40,284 bases of DNA, from NCBI GenBank assembly GCA_016235255.1, contig JACRLM010000069.1, forward strand, positions 1 to 40,284, written 5' to 3'. The notes under the pieces were generated by a model. It made no database searches and had not been told where the DNA came from. It saw nothing but the letters and a program-made list of their open reading frames with translations. The stretch is from Nitrospinota bacterium. Lineage in GTDB: Bacteria; Nitrospinota_A; UBA7883; JACRLM01. The position numbers and the translations under genes were made by a program. Below are positions 6,576-14,881 of the stretch, one piece after another. Within the stretch, counting starts at the first letter, position 1. Every line of letters starts with the position of its first letter.

Positions 6576-7511
6576 ATGAGTGAAAAGACGGCGTTTTTGT
6601 TTCCCGGGCAGGGGTCGCAGTTCCCCGGCATGGGGGCAACTTTTATAAATAGCTCCCCATCCGCTAAAAGGCGGGTGGAAGAGGCCAACGACGCGCTGGG
6701 ATTCGACATCGGCAATATCATGGCCGAGGGGCCGGAGGAGGAGCTTCGGCTCACCGCCAACACCCAGCCCGCCATATTGTTATGTTCTGTGATAGCCCTG
6801 GAGGCCCTGCTGGAAAGAAAAAACATCGTCCCGAAAGCCGCCGCAGGGCACAGCCTGGGGGAATTTTCGGCCTGTTACGCCGCCGGGGCCATAGGATTTT
6901 CGGACGCGATACGGCTTGTCCGCAAGAGGGGTGAACTGATGCAGTCCGCCGTGCCTGTTGGGGTGGGGGCCATGGCCGCCATAATAGGGCTGGAACCGGC
7001 CGCAGTGGCCGATGTCTGCGCGGAGGCGGGGGGAGAGGTGGCCCCGGCGAATTTCAACAGCCCGGAGCAGACGGTGATCGCCGGGAAAACCGAAGACGTG
7101 GCAAAGGCTATGGAGATAGCCAAATCGAAAGGGGCGAAAAAGGCCCTATCGCTCCCGGTCAGCGCCCCGTTCCACACATCCATGATGAAGCAGGCCCGCG
7201 AGGGGCTGGCGCAGTTTATGGAGTCGATAACGATCAACGATCCCGGATTCCCGGTTATCCGCAATGTGGACTCCGGGCTTTCCGCCACCGCCGCCGACGT
7301 GCGCGACGGGCTTGTCCGGCAGGTGACCGGGTGTGTCCAGTGGGTGGACTCCATGAAAAAGCTTTCCGGCCTTGGCGTGGCCAGGGCATATGAACTGGGG
7401 CCGGGCAGGGTGCTGGCGGGGCTTATGAAAAGGATAGACAAGTCTGTGGAGACGGTGTCCATCGGCTCCGTGGAGGAACTGGACAAGGCTATGGAGGGGG
7501 CTAATGGATAG
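6576..7511 (+). CDS. fabD: Malonyl-CoA:ACP transacylase
   Basis: This 311-residue enzyme transfers the malonyl group from coenzyme A to acyl carrier protein, supplying the extender unit of type II fatty-acid synthesis. The N-terminal FLFPGQGSQFPGMG motif, the nucleophile Ser93 in GHSLGE and His200 in SAPFHTSMM are all in place. The start ATG sits in CATATAATG with no obvious Shine-Dalgarno site, but the family N-terminus fits. It is the first gene of fabD-fabG-acpP-fabF and overlaps fabG by 8 nt. The fabH and plsX genes often found upstream are absent; palindromic repeats occupy that position. Confidence 0.96.
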   Translation: MSEKTAFLFPGQGSQFPGMGATFINSSPSAKRRVEEANDALGFDIGNIMAEGPEEELRLTANTQPAILLCSVIALEALLERKNIVPKAAAGHSLGEFSACYAAGAIGFSDAIRLVRKRGELMQSAVPVGVGAMAAIIGLEPAAVADVCAEAGGEVAPANFNSPEQTVIAGKTEDVAKAMEIAKSKGAKKALSLPVSAPFHTSMMKQAREGLAQFMESITINDPGFPVIRNVDSGLSATAADVRDGLVRQVTGCVQWVDSMKKLSGLGVARAYELGPGRVLAGLMKRIDKSVETVSIGSVEELDKAMEGANG

Positions 7512-8250
7512 GTTAAAGGGGAACGCCGCGATAATCACCGGAGCGGCCCGGGGGATAGGAAAAGGCTTGGCGGAAGCGTTTGCCCGGGAAGGGGCGGACC
7601 TTGTGTTGGTGACGCGGTCCAACCCGCTGGACGAGATACTCGCCGCGTGCCGGGCATATGGCGTGCGCGCGGAAGGGATGACAGGCGACGTGGGGGATTC
7701 ATCCTTCGCCAAAACCGTGGTGGCAAAATGTTCGGAGCTTTACGCCAGGGCGGACATTTTGGTGAACAACGCCGGGATCACCAAGGACGGGCTTCTGGTG
7801 CGGATGAAAGAAGAAGATTTCGACGAAGTCATCCGGGTGAACCTTAAAGGGACGTTTAACATGACCCAGGCCGCCGCCGCCGTGATGATGAAACAGAGGC
7901 GGGGCAGGGTGATAAACATCACCTCAATAGTGGGGCAGACGGGGAACGCCGGGCAGGTAAACTACGCCGCCTCCAAGGCGGGCATGGCCGGGATGACCAT
8001 GTCGGCGGCAAAAGAGCTTGCGGGGCGGGGGATAACGGTGAACGCCATCGCCCCCGGATTTATAACAACGGACATGACCGGCGCGCTGCCGGACAAGCTT
8101 AAAGAGAAGATTCTGGAGGCAATACCACTGGGGCGGTTCGGCGAAGTTGCCGATATCGCCCATGCCGCGGTGTACCTGGCTTCGGAGGAAGCGGCGTATG
8201 TCACCGGCCAGACGATATCGGTAAACGGCGGTATGGCGATGGGGGTGTGA
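7504..8250 (+). CDS. fabG: 3-oxoacyl-ACP reductase
   Basis: This 248-residue short-chain dehydrogenase performs the NADPH-dependent reduction of 3-ketoacyl-ACP. It has the cofactor loop TGAARGIG (12-19), NNAGIT (88-93), Asn114, Ser141, and the Y-x-x-x-K pair Tyr154/Lys158 in NYAASKAG. The C-terminal AAYVTGQTISVNGGMAMGV segment is typical of FabG rather than of other family members, and the fab context removes most doubt. The start lies within the end of fabD (8-nt overlap), implying coupled translation. Confidence 0.95.
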   Translation: MDRLKGNAAIITGAARGIGKGLAEAFAREGADLVLVTRSNPLDEILAACRAYGVRAEGMTGDVGDSSFAKTVVAKCSELYARADILVNNAGITKDGLLVRMKEEDFDEVIRVNLKGTFNMTQAAAAVMMKQRRGRVINITSIVGQTGNAGQVNYAASKAGMAGMTMSAAKELAGRGITVNAIAPGFITTDMTGALPDKLKEKILEAIPLGRFGEVADIAHAAVYLASEEAAYVTGQTISVNGGMAMGV

Positions 8251-8258
8251 TTTTAAGC

Positions 8259-8286
8259 TTGGAATTCCCGCTGTTTTCATTACAAT
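8259..8286 (+). promoter_or_regulatory. Internal promoter before acpP
   Basis: TTGGAA (8259-8264), a 16-nt spacer and TACAAT (8281-8286), 32 nt before the acpP ATG. A separate promoter would fit the high demand for ACP relative to the enzymes. Confidence 0.5.
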
Positions 8287-8318
8287 AGAAAAACGTTTTT
8301 ATTCAGGAGATGAATGCT

Positions 8319-8561
8319 ATGGCTATAGCCGAGAAAGTTAAGGAGATCATCGTCGAGCAACTTCAGGTGGACGTGGCCAAGGTTGTGCCAGCCGCCAAGT
8401 TCGACACCGATCTTAACGCCGATTCGCTGGACGTGGTGGAGCTTGTGATGGCCTTTGAGGAGGCTTTCGACATAGAGATCCCCGACGAGGACGCGGAGAA
8501 GATACAGACCGTCCAGCAGGCGGTTGACTATATCACCAACGCCACCGCCGGCAAGGCGTAA
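8319..8561 (+). CDS. acpP: Acyl carrier protein
   Basis: An 80-residue acidic protein that carries the growing acyl chain on a 4'-phosphopantetheine arm. The attachment serine lies in [19 protein letters not shown], the universal DSLD motif, followed by [24 protein letters not shown] at 8319 ([10 protein letters not shown]) is chosen because AGGAG at 8305-8309 is 9 nt upstream; the in-frame ATG at 8310 is only 1 nt from that site. Length and charge match the family. It lies between fabG and fabF, the standard order, with its own probable promoter. Confidence 0.97.
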   Translation: MAIAEKVKEIIVEQLQVDVAKVVPAAKFDTDLNADSLDVVELVMAFEEAFDIEIPDEDAEKIQTVQQAVDYITNATAGKA

Positions 8562-8643
8562 GGCTGCGCGGGGTTTGGGGTGCGCGGCCCGCTAAGGCGG
8601 GATGGCGCGCCCATAGCCCGGTATGCGCTGATTTAAAGCTGAA

Positions 8644-9891
8644 ATGATGAAAAATGTCGTGGTGACCGGCCTTGGGATGGTGACACCCCTTGGCATAGGT
8701 GTGGCCGAGACCTGGAAGGGGATAACCGCCGGCAAGTCCGGCATTGGCCTTATCACCAGGTTTGACGCCTCCGAATATCCCGTGCGGATCGCAGGGGAGG
8801 TGAAAGGCTTCGACCCGTTGAACTATATAGACGGGAAAGAGGTCAAGAAGATGGACACCTTCATCCAGTTCGCCATCGCCGCCACCCGGTTCGCCTTCGA
8901 GGACGCCGGGATAGACGTCCACAACATGCCGTCCCATGAGCGCGACAGGATGGGGGCGATAATAGGCGCCGGGATCGGCGGCCTGCCGGAGATAGAAAGC
9001 ACGGCGAAAATCCTTAGGGAACGCGGCCCGCGCAGGGTGTCGCCTTTCTTCATCCCGGCCGTTTTGGCGAACATGGCGGCGGGGCAGGTGTCCATCCACT
9101 ACGGGCTGCGGGGGCCCTCTTCTTGCCCGGTGACGGCCTGCACCACGGGATCTTCCGCCATAGGCGACGCCGGGCGGTTAATCGAGCGTGGTGACGCGGA
9201 CGTGATAGTGGCCGGCGGGGCGGAAGCGGCCATTACCGGGCTTGGCATAGCCGGATTCGCCGCCGCCAAAGCGCTTTCTAAAAGAAACGACGAGCCGGAA
9301 AAGGCCAGCAGGCCCTTTGACGCGGACCGGGACGGATTCGTGATGGGCGAAGGGTGCGGCGTGGTGGTGCTGGAGCGCCGGGAGCGCGCGGTGGCCCGTG
9401 GCGCAAGGATATACGCCGACCTTATCGGATACGGAATGAGTTCGGACGCCTATCACATGACATCCCCACCGCCGGAAGGGGACGGCGCATTGGCCGCCAT
9501 GAACCACGCAATACGGGACGCCGGGATACTGCCGGACCAGATAGGTTATATAAACGCCCACGCCACTTCCACCATGGCCGACGCCATAGAGACCCTGGCG
9601 GTGAAGCGGGCATTCGGGGAGCATGCCCACAAGCTTGTCGTGTCGTCCACAAAGTCCATGACCGGGCACCTTCTGGGCGCCGCAGGGGGGATCGAGGCGA
9701 TTTTCACCATCAAGGCGCTTGAGACCGGGATCATTCCCCCCACAATCAACCTGGACAATCAGGATCCGGCTTGCGACCTTTTCTACGCCCCCAACAAGGC
9801 GGTGGAGCGCAAGATAGATTACGCGCTTTCCAACTCGTTCGGGTTCGGCGGGGTGAACGGCAGCCTTATTTTCGGACGGCACGGCGCCTGA
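8644..9891 (+). CDS. fabF: 3-oxoacyl-ACP synthase II
   Basis: This 415-residue condensing enzyme elongates acyl-ACP with malonyl-ACP. Catalytic residues are Cys166 in VTACTTGSS, His306 in INAHATST, and Lys337 and His342 in TKSMTGHLLGAAG, with the C-terminal NSFGFGGVNGSLIF motif. The family more often has TACATGxHAIG after the nucleophile; here it reads TACTTGSSAIG, a mild variation. The Cys-His-His set marks it as FabF/FabB type rather than a chain-length factor. It closes the fab cluster about 80 bp after acpP, with only a short CCCGC/GCGGG hairpin in the gap. Confidence 0.95.
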   Translation: MMKNVVVTGLGMVTPLGIGVAETWKGITAGKSGIGLITRFDASEYPVRIAGEVKGFDPLNYIDGKEVKKMDTFIQFAIAATRFAFEDAGIDVHNMPSHERDRMGAIIGAGIGGLPEIESTAKILRERGPRRVSPFFIPAVLANMAAGQVSIHYGLRGPSSCPVTACTTGSSAIGDAGRLIERGDADVIVAGGAEAAITGLGIAGFAAAKALSKRNDEPEKASRPFDADRDGFVMGEGCGVVVLERRERAVARGARIYADLIGYGMSSDAYHMTSPPPEGDGALAAMNHAIRDAGILPDQIGYINAHATSTMADAIETLAVKRAFGEHAHKLVVSSTKSMTGHLLGAAGGIEAIFTIKALETGIIPPTINLDNQDPACDLFYAPNKAVERKIDYALSNSFGFGGVNGSLIFGRHGA

Positions 9892-9969
9892 AAATCGCAG
9901 CGCCGCCTTCCAGACGGCAATTGCCGGCGGGACGCCTGCGCTACGGCCGTTGGACGGCGTGAAAGCAAA

Positions 9970-10668
9970 ATGGTCTATATAGAAAATCCCGTCCCGGCGA
10001 AAATCGTCCGCAAAATGAACAGGTTCCTTTGCCGCGTCCTTACCGGCAAGGGGGAGACCTCCGCCCATATCCCGAATTCCGGCAGGCTGACGGAACTTTT
10101 GACCCCCGGCGCGCAGGCATTGCTGGAACCTTCAACGAATCCGGAGCGCAAGACCCGCTATACCCTGCGTTCCGTAAAATATGGCGGACGATGGGTTTGT
10201 GTGGACTCGTCGGTACCGAACCGGGTGGCGGAGCGGATGGTGGAAAGCGGCAAATGGACGATGTTCGCCGGATACCGCGTAAAGCGGCGGGAGGCCACCA
10301 TCGGCCATCACAGGTTCGACCTTTTGCTCGAAGGGGCTGGCAAAAAGCCGATGATCGTGGAAGTCAAATCGGCGACGCTGGTCAATGGGGACACAGCCAT
10401 GTTTCCCGACGCGCCTACGGAACGGGGAAAATCCCACGTGGAATATCTGGCCGAATTGCTGGATGAAGGATATGACTGCGCGGTTTTGTTCGTCATCGGC
10501 CGTTCCGGCGTGGCCCGGTTTACGCCCAACGCCGCCACCGATCCCGGATTCGCCGCGTCGCTCAAGGCCGCGTGGCTGGCAGGAGTGAAAGTGATGGCGG
10601 TGACTTGCGCCGTTGGGGAACGCACGATCCATGCGGCGGTGGAAATACCTGTGGCATGGGACGGGTGA
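9970..10668 (+). CDS. sfsA: SfsA family protein (sugar fermentation stimulation protein homologue)
   Basis: A 232-residue protein with the full SfsA pattern: HIPNSGRLTELLTPGA near the N-terminus, then an OB-like region, and a nuclease-like core with FDLLLE, IVEVKSATL and FPDAPTERGKSHVEYL. The spacing of D, E and K in the core resembles restriction-type nuclease folds. The E. coli protein was described as a DNA-binding regulator of maltose genes, but the biochemical role of the family is poorly settled. It follows fabF by about 78 bp on the same strand and may be read through from it. Confidence 0.9.
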   Translation: MVYIENPVPAKIVRKMNRFLCRVLTGKGETSAHIPNSGRLTELLTPGAQALLEPSTNPERKTRYTLRSVKYGGRWVCVDSSVPNRVAERMVESGKWTMFAGYRVKRREATIGHHRFDLLLEGAGKKPMIVEVKSATLVNGDTAMFPDAPTERGKSHVEYLAELLDEGYDCAVLFVIGRSGVARFTPNAATDPGFAASLKAAWLAGVKVMAVTCAVGERTIHAAVEIPVAWDG

Positions 10669-10687
10669 GGCGATTGGGCGGTGCGCC

Positions 10688-10715
10688 TGAACTAAAAACG
10701 CTGAACTAAAAACGC
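10688..10715. repeat. Tandem repeat, two 14-bp units
   Basis: TGAACTAAAAACGC occurs twice, head to tail, directly after sfsA and before the lipoprotein gene. Function unknown. Confidence 0.7.
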
Positions 10716-10790
10716 TTGCGCCAAAAAACGGTTTGCGTAAAATAACGATGTTGATAATTGTTGAGTATTTCTAATCCGGGAGTGCCGCTC

Positions 10791-11249
10791 ATGCCCAAAA
10801 TCACTATTGCCAGAAGGTTGCTTGCCGTCTGCATACTGGCCCTGCTCATCGCACTGCACGCTTGCGGCGGCGGCGGCGGGCCGGACGATAACAGCGGTGA
10901 TAACGGCAATGGGGACACAGGCTCCCGATACTCGTGCGAGACCCAGAACAACCACCAGTATTATAACGGGACCGATTGCGCCCAGTCCGGCTGCCACACC
11001 AGCGGCTTTAAGCCGATGAGCTACTCCGGATCGGCCCCGGCGGGCTCCACCATAACCATAATCGAGGATTCCGGCGCCACATACAGCCTGCCCGTGAACT
11101 CGCAGGGGAATTTCTGCCTGAGGAGCAAATACGGCGGGAATCCTTCGGGCGGCTACACCGCGTCGCTGTCATCGGCGATGATCGCCCATCAGGTGAACGG
11201 CTCTTGCAACGCCGCGTTGTGCCACGACGTGAACAGGCCGATATTTTAA
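10791..11249 (+). CDS. Exported lipoprotein with two CX4CH heme-type motifs
   Basis: A 152-residue predicted lipoprotein. A basic N-terminus (MPKITIARRL) and hydrophobic stretch end in the lipobox ALHAC with Cys25, followed by a flexible Gly/Asp/Asn-rich linker. The mature part has CAQSGCH (63-69) and CNAALCH (139-145), both CX4CH. CX4CH is an accepted c-type heme attachment variant in cytochrome c3 and in some delta-proteobacterial multiheme families, so a small membrane-anchored diheme protein is plausible but not proven; Cys49 and Cys109 could instead form a disulfide. Between the motifs is a beta-rich carboxypeptidase-regulatory-like stretch (GSTITIIEDSGATYSL). ATG at 10791 has GGGAG 8 nt upstream; an earlier frame start at 10758 is less likely. 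Confidence 0.65.
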   Translation: MPKITIARRLLAVCILALLIALHACGGGGGPDDNSGDNGNGDTGSRYSCETQNNHQYYNGTDCAQSGCHTSGFKPMSYSGSAPAGSTITIIEDSGATYSLPVNSQGNFCLRSKYGGNPSGGYTASLSSAMIAHQVNGSCNAALCHDVNRPIF

Positions 11250-11331
11250 GGTGATTTAAGCGCTTCCCCATAGCCGTCCGGCCAAGGATATCTTAATGCG
11301 GGACGGGGTATTATTCACCCCTCCGTATAGT

Positions 11332-11370
11332 AACGCCACCGTCCCGGCAATTGCCATAGGAGGTGGCGTT
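11332..11370. terminator. Possible bidirectional terminator between convergent genes
   Basis: AACGCCACC (11332-11340) and GGTGGCGTT (11362-11370) are perfect 9-bp arms with a 21-nt loop, placed between the convergent ends of the lipoprotein gene and manC. There is only a short T-run, so termination efficiency is uncertain. Confidence 0.4.
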
Positions 11371-11384
11371 TCAACAGGCGCTTT

Positions 11385-12458
11385 CTACAAATACTCCTTC
11401 ATCCCCATCTGCCTGAGCTTCTCCGTCACCTGGCGCACATCCTGGGCCTTTTCGCGGTTTAGCACGAGTATGGCGTCGTCCGTCTCCACCACCACCACGT
11501 TGTCAACGCCCACCACCGCCACCAGCCGGTTGCCGTTATGGGCCAAAACGCCCCTGGCGTCCACGGCGATGAGTTTGCCCCGCGCCCGGTTTCCTTCCGC
11601 GTCCGGCTCCATAAGATCGTACAAGCTCCGCCACGACCCAACGTCGTTCCATCCCGGGTCCGCCGCCGCCACGATCACTTTCCCCTCGCGCCCGGCTTTT
11701 TCCATCACGCCATAGTCTATGGACTGCGATTCGAGGGTTGGATAAACCTCTCGCATCACGGTTTCAAAATCGTCCGTCCCTATTGCCCGGCGTATCGGCC
11801 ACATCTCCTTCATCAGGCGCGGCATCGCGTCGTCGAGCTCTTTTAATATCGTGTCCGCCCGCCAGAAGAACATCCCGGCGTTCCAGTAATAGCCGCCGGA
11901 CTTGACGTACTCGGCCGCGGCGGCGGCGTCCGGCTTTTCAAGGAAGCGCTCCACCTTGAAAATGGATGGCGCCATGTCGTCCCCCCGCTTTATATATCCG
12001 TAGCCTGTCTCGGGGTAGGCTGGCTTGATTCCGATGGTCCCGAGCGACCCCGGGAATTTGTCCAGAACGTTGACAAGCATTCTGGCCACATGCACAAGCT
12101 CATCGGGCCGGGTCACCACATGGTCCGCCGGGAACACCGCCATTATCCCCCCCGGATCGCGCTTGGCCACGATCATCGCCGCCAGGGCCACGCATGGCGC
12201 GGTGTTGCGCCCGGCCGGTTCGGCGATGACGTTTTCAGGCGGGACCCGCGGAAGCTGAAAACGGATTTCATCCACGTGGGACGCGCCGGTGATGACGATG
12301 GTGCGTTCCGGCGGCGCTATCGGGATGATCCTTTCCAGCGTCGCCTGGATCATGGTGGACTCCCCCGCTATGGGGAGCGTCTGCTTGGGCCGGTTTTCGC
12401 GCGAAAGGGGCCAGAACCTCGTTCCCTTGCCGCCTGCCATTATCACGTTAAAGTTCAT
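11385..12458 (-). CDS. manC: Mannose-1-phosphate guanylyltransferase (short form)
   Basis: A 357-residue nucleotidyltransferase making GDP-mannose from GTP and mannose-1-phosphate for surface polysaccharides. The N-terminal signature MAGGKGTRFWPLSRENRPKQ, the substrate motif FLEKP, ESQSIDYGVMEKA and GWNDVGSW are all present. It ends after the left-handed beta-helix region and lacks the C-terminal mannose-6-phosphate isomerase domain of bifunctional ManC/AlgA proteins. No other GDP-sugar genes are adjacent; the neighbour encodes a membrane methyltransferase-like protein, so the link to a specific polysaccharide is open. The start is the first ATG, in the usual position for the family. Confidence 0.93.
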   Translation of the reverse strand: MNFNVIMAGGKGTRFWPLSRENRPKQTLPIAGESTMIQATLERIIPIAPPERTIVITGASHVDEIRFQLPRVPPENVIAEPAGRNTAPCVALAAMIVAKRDPGGIMAVFPADHVVTRPDELVHVARMLVNVLDKFPGSLGTIGIKPAYPETGYGYIKRGDDMAPSIFKVERFLEKPDAAAAAEYVKSGGYYWNAGMFFWRADTILKELDDAMPRLMKEMWPIRRAIGTDDFETVMREVYPTLESQSIDYGVMEKAGREGKVIVAAADPGWNDVGSWRSLYDLMEPDAEGNRARGKLIAVDARGVLAHNGNRLVAVVGVDNVVVVETDDAILVLNREKAQDVRQVTEKLRQMGMKEYL

Positions 12459-12561
12459 CGGACCGCCTGCTTTTTGGTGTTGTCACGGATGTTAACGATA
12501 CCGCAACGGGCCGGGGCCAACAAGTGGTTTTGCGCTCAACCGGACATGAAGGATGCGCCTG

Positions 12562-14208
12562 TCACCAGAATCCCGGAATGAACCTGTGTTTCACATGTCC
12601 GCAGTACGCCGCGTAATCAGGGTCGCTTTTCAGGTGACGTTCCTCTGTGACGGCGCGAAGGAAATAGATTATGTTCCACACCGCAAGGAACACGAACTGC
12701 CACGGACTTGCAAAGTTCCTCACGTTCTCCGACCACCATGCGATGTTCTTGGCGATATATGCCGGGTGGCGGATGAAGGCGTAAGGGCCCCGGGTGATTA
12801 TCCCCCGGTTGGTAAGGTTGGAAAAACGAAGCCCGAAGGCCATCGTCGCCCAAACATACACCGTGAAGGCGCAAAGCGTCGTCAGCCGCAGGCCGAATTC
12901 AGCGAAGTTGTTCATGGCGGCGGCGTAAGCCGGGTCCAGAAACGTCAAATGCGTGAAGTCCAATATGTGCGCCCCGTGGAAATTCCTGTCATAGGGCAGG
13001 TAATTGGTGGTCAGGCCGTTGAAGGGGGGGTAGCACACAAGCGCCGCAAGCCATCCGCTCAAGGTGGGGTCCACGCTTTTGGACTTGTTGTCCAGCCATC
13101 GCGACGAGCATATGTAGCCCACCAGGCTTATGGACACGTCCATAAGGAATATGCCGTGGAAGGCGCTTGCGTAGAAATAATCGAACAGGGCCCACCACGG
13201 CCAGGTGTCTGATTGTGCGCTTGGGGTTGCGCCCAGTATCATCGCAGCCTGGCCATACAGTTTCGGAAAGAAATCGAAAAGCCCGGAAGCCTCCATGAAA
13301 AGGAACGTGAGCATCAGGGGGACGAAGAAGAACTTCACTCCCGTGTCCCTTGCGGTGACCAGGTTGGACCTGTTGAAAAACGCCCGGCGCGCGGCGCTGT
13401 AATCTTTGCGGGCCACGCTTTTTACCGCGGCCCGAAGGAAGATCAGCGCCACAAAACCGGGATCCTTCCTGTCCTCCGCGCGGCTTTTGCGCAAAAGGTT
13501 CGTGATGAACGCGTACGGCAGCCCGGCCAGCGCGTAGATGGTGAACAGGTACGACACGGTGATCCGCCAGTTCTCATAGTACCCGGAGCCGTAAAAAGGG
13601 TGCGACAGGAACACCAGCATCAGCGCGCCGAAAACGCAAAGCCCCGTAAACCAGCGGTAAAAAGCGGTCTTTAACGCCCATCCCGCAGGGGCCAGGCGGT
13701 ATTTGCCCATCCGCAACGAGCTGAGGCCGGAGGCCCATATGGCCGTAACGGCGCCACCGCATATGACGTAACACGCTTCCATGTCCGTCCAGGGCCAGCC
13801 AATGAAAGATAGCGTCGGGCCGTTTATGAATGGCTTGCTTCCGAGCGCTATGGACCATGCCATGAAAACGCCGCAGGCGGCGGCCAGAAGCGTGGCGGCG
13901 CGGCGGAACGGGTCTTTGCGGGTCTCCCAGGTGACCATGAGCGTGAACGAAAGGGCCACCACGCCGAGCACGTCAAAATAGTTGCGGTTTATGAACCGGA
14001 ACGAATAGCCGGAAGGCATCCACGACAGGCATTCAAAAACGTTGGGGCCGCCGTTTGGGAGGGTCTTGGCCTTGTAGATCGCATATGCGGAACACATGAC
14101 AAGGGCGAAAAGGCCGCCTATCACGCCGGTCCATATTCCCTGGCGTCCTGCGGCGGGATCGAAAGGTCTTACGGTGGCGCCATGGCCTGTCTGCTGCGAT
14201 TCATTCAT
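12562..14208 (-). CDS. Polytopic membrane protein with isoprenylcysteine-methyltransferase-like C-terminal domain
   Basis: A 548-residue integral membrane protein with roughly eleven hydrophobic segments. The last 100 residues resemble the ICMT / phospholipid N-methyltransferase superfamily: RGIITRGPYAFIRHPAYIAK, an amphipathic segment, then AVTEERHLKSDPDYAAYCGH and RFIPGFW. In that family the RHP motif and the EE pair line the SAM and substrate sites. The first 400 residues, with a charged cytoplasmic loop near 240-290, match nothing I recognise; bacterial ICMT-like proteins are usually about 150-250 residues, so this is a large N-terminal addition. The substrate could be a lipid or lipidated cysteine (inference). 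It lies 103 bp upstream of manC on the same strand. Confidence 0.6.
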   Translation of the reverse strand: MNESQQTGHGATVRPFDPAAGRQGIWTGVIGGLFALVMCSAYAIYKAKTLPNGGPNVFECLSWMPSGYSFRFINRNYFDVLGVVALSFTLMVTWETRKDPFRRAATLLAAACGVFMAWSIALGSKPFINGPTLSFIGWPWTDMEACYVICGGAVTAIWASGLSSLRMGKYRLAPAGWALKTAFYRWFTGLCVFGALMLVFLSHPFYGSGYYENWRITVSYLFTIYALAGLPYAFITNLLRKSRAEDRKDPGFVALIFLRAAVKSVARKDYSAARRAFFNRSNLVTARDTGVKFFFVPLMLTFLFMEASGLFDFFPKLYGQAAMILGATPSAQSDTWPWWALFDYFYASAFHGIFLMDVSISLVGYICSSRWLDNKSKSVDPTLSGWLAALVCYPPFNGLTTNYLPYDRNFHGAHILDFTHLTFLDPAYAAAMNNFAEFGLRLTTLCAFTVYVWATMAFGLRFSNLTNRGIITRGPYAFIRHPAYIAKNIAWWSENVRNFASPWQFVFLAVWNIIYFLRAVTEERHLKSDPDYAAYCGHVKHRFIPGFW

Positions 14209-14269
14209 AAGTCCTAGAAGCGTAGCCTATGCCACGCGCAAAGGTCAAGGCGGGCGCCGGTCCGGCAAT

Positions 14270-14524
14270 TCAGTAATGGTAACGGCATTGGAGGATGACA
14301 AGGCCGCCGGAAGCGTCCACCTTGTACACCAGACGATGCATATCGTCTATGCGGCGCGACCAGTAACCCGCCAGAGCATGCTTCAACGGCTCCGGTTTCC
14401 CGATGCCCCTGAAGGGATCGCGCTGGATATCTTTGATCAGTTCGTTGATCCGGGCGAGTTTCTTGCGGTCTGTCCGGCTCCAGTGAAGATAGTCCTCCCA
14501 CGCGCCGCCGGTAAAGCTAATCAC
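14270..14524 (-). CDS. yoeB: YoeB mRNA interferase toxin
   Basis: An 84-residue ribosome-dependent endoribonuclease, the same length as E. coli YoeB. It aligns throughout: WEDYLHWSRTD, INELIKDIQRDPF, GKPEPLKHALAGYWSRRI, HRLVY and the terminal CRYHY. The catalytic set Glu45, Arg64, His83 and Tyr84 is intact. GTG at 14524 gives MISFTGGAWEDYL, matching the family N-terminus; an upstream TTG at 14533 is the alternative. The start overlaps the yefM stop by 8 nt, so the toxin is translated after and probably coupled to its antitoxin. Confidence 0.93.
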   Translation of the reverse strand: MISFTGGAWEDYLHWSRTDRKKLARINELIKDIQRDPFRGIGKPEPLKHALAGYWSRRIDDMHRLVYKVDASGGLVILQCRYHY

Positions 14525-14774
14525 CGGCGACAAGCTTCCGCTTCCGTGCCTTTCCTTTTTCCGCCTCCCGCGCCGCCTTTAGCAGCCGGGCCGCGTTTGC
14601 CGGGCTTCGCAGCAGGTAGGCGGTCTCCTCGAAGGCGTTATAGTCGTCCAGGGACATGAGCACAGCGGCCTCTCCCTTTTGCCTTGTGATAACCACCGGA
14701 GCATGGTCCCGGGTCACTTCGTTGATGGTCCTGGCAAGCTTGTTCCGGGCGGCTGTATAGGTCATCGTTCTCAT
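14517..14774 (-). CDS. yefM: YefM antitoxin
   Basis: An 85-residue antitoxin that binds YoeB and represses the operon. MRTMTYTAARNKLARTINEV, DHAPVVITRQKGEAAVLMSL and ETAYLLRSPANAARL match E. coli YefM closely, including the start, so ATG 14774 is chosen over the internal ATG three codons later. The basic C-terminal tail (KGKARKRKL) differs from the acidic end seen in E. coli. It is the first gene of the pair, with a promoter carrying a TGTACA element as in known yefM operators. Confidence 0.93.
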   Translation of the reverse strand: MRTMTYTAARNKLARTINEVTRDHAPVVITRQKGEAAVLMSLDDYNAFEETAYLLRSPANAARLLKAAREAEKGKARKRKLVAGD

Positions 14775-14781
14775 GATTGCG

Positions 14782-14832
14782 CCATAACATTGTACATAGC
14801 TGTATTATGGGAGATGGGAGTGATTCCCGCAA
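14782..14832 (-). promoter_or_regulatory. Promoter and operator of yefM-yoeB
   Basis: On the minus strand TTGCGG (14832-14827), a 17-nt spacer and CATAAT (14809-14804). Downstream lies an inverted repeat with arms CCATAA (14782-14787) and TTATGG (14805-14810) centred on TGTACA (14791-14796). In E. coli the YefM-YoeB complex binds palindromes with a TGTACA core, so this is a strong operator candidate. Confidence 0.6.
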
Positions 14833-14861
14833 TAAAAAAGGGGCGGCCTGTGGACCGCCCC
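14831..14861 (-). terminator. Rho-independent terminator after the YdcH-like gene
   Basis: GGGGCGG (14840-14846) and CCGCCCC (14855-14861) form a 7-bp GC stem with an 8-nt loop; on the minus strand it is followed by TTTTTTATT (14839-14831). It closes the run from tsaB and separates it from yefM. Confidence 0.85.
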
Positions 14862-14881
14862 GTTATCGAAAAAATAAAACG

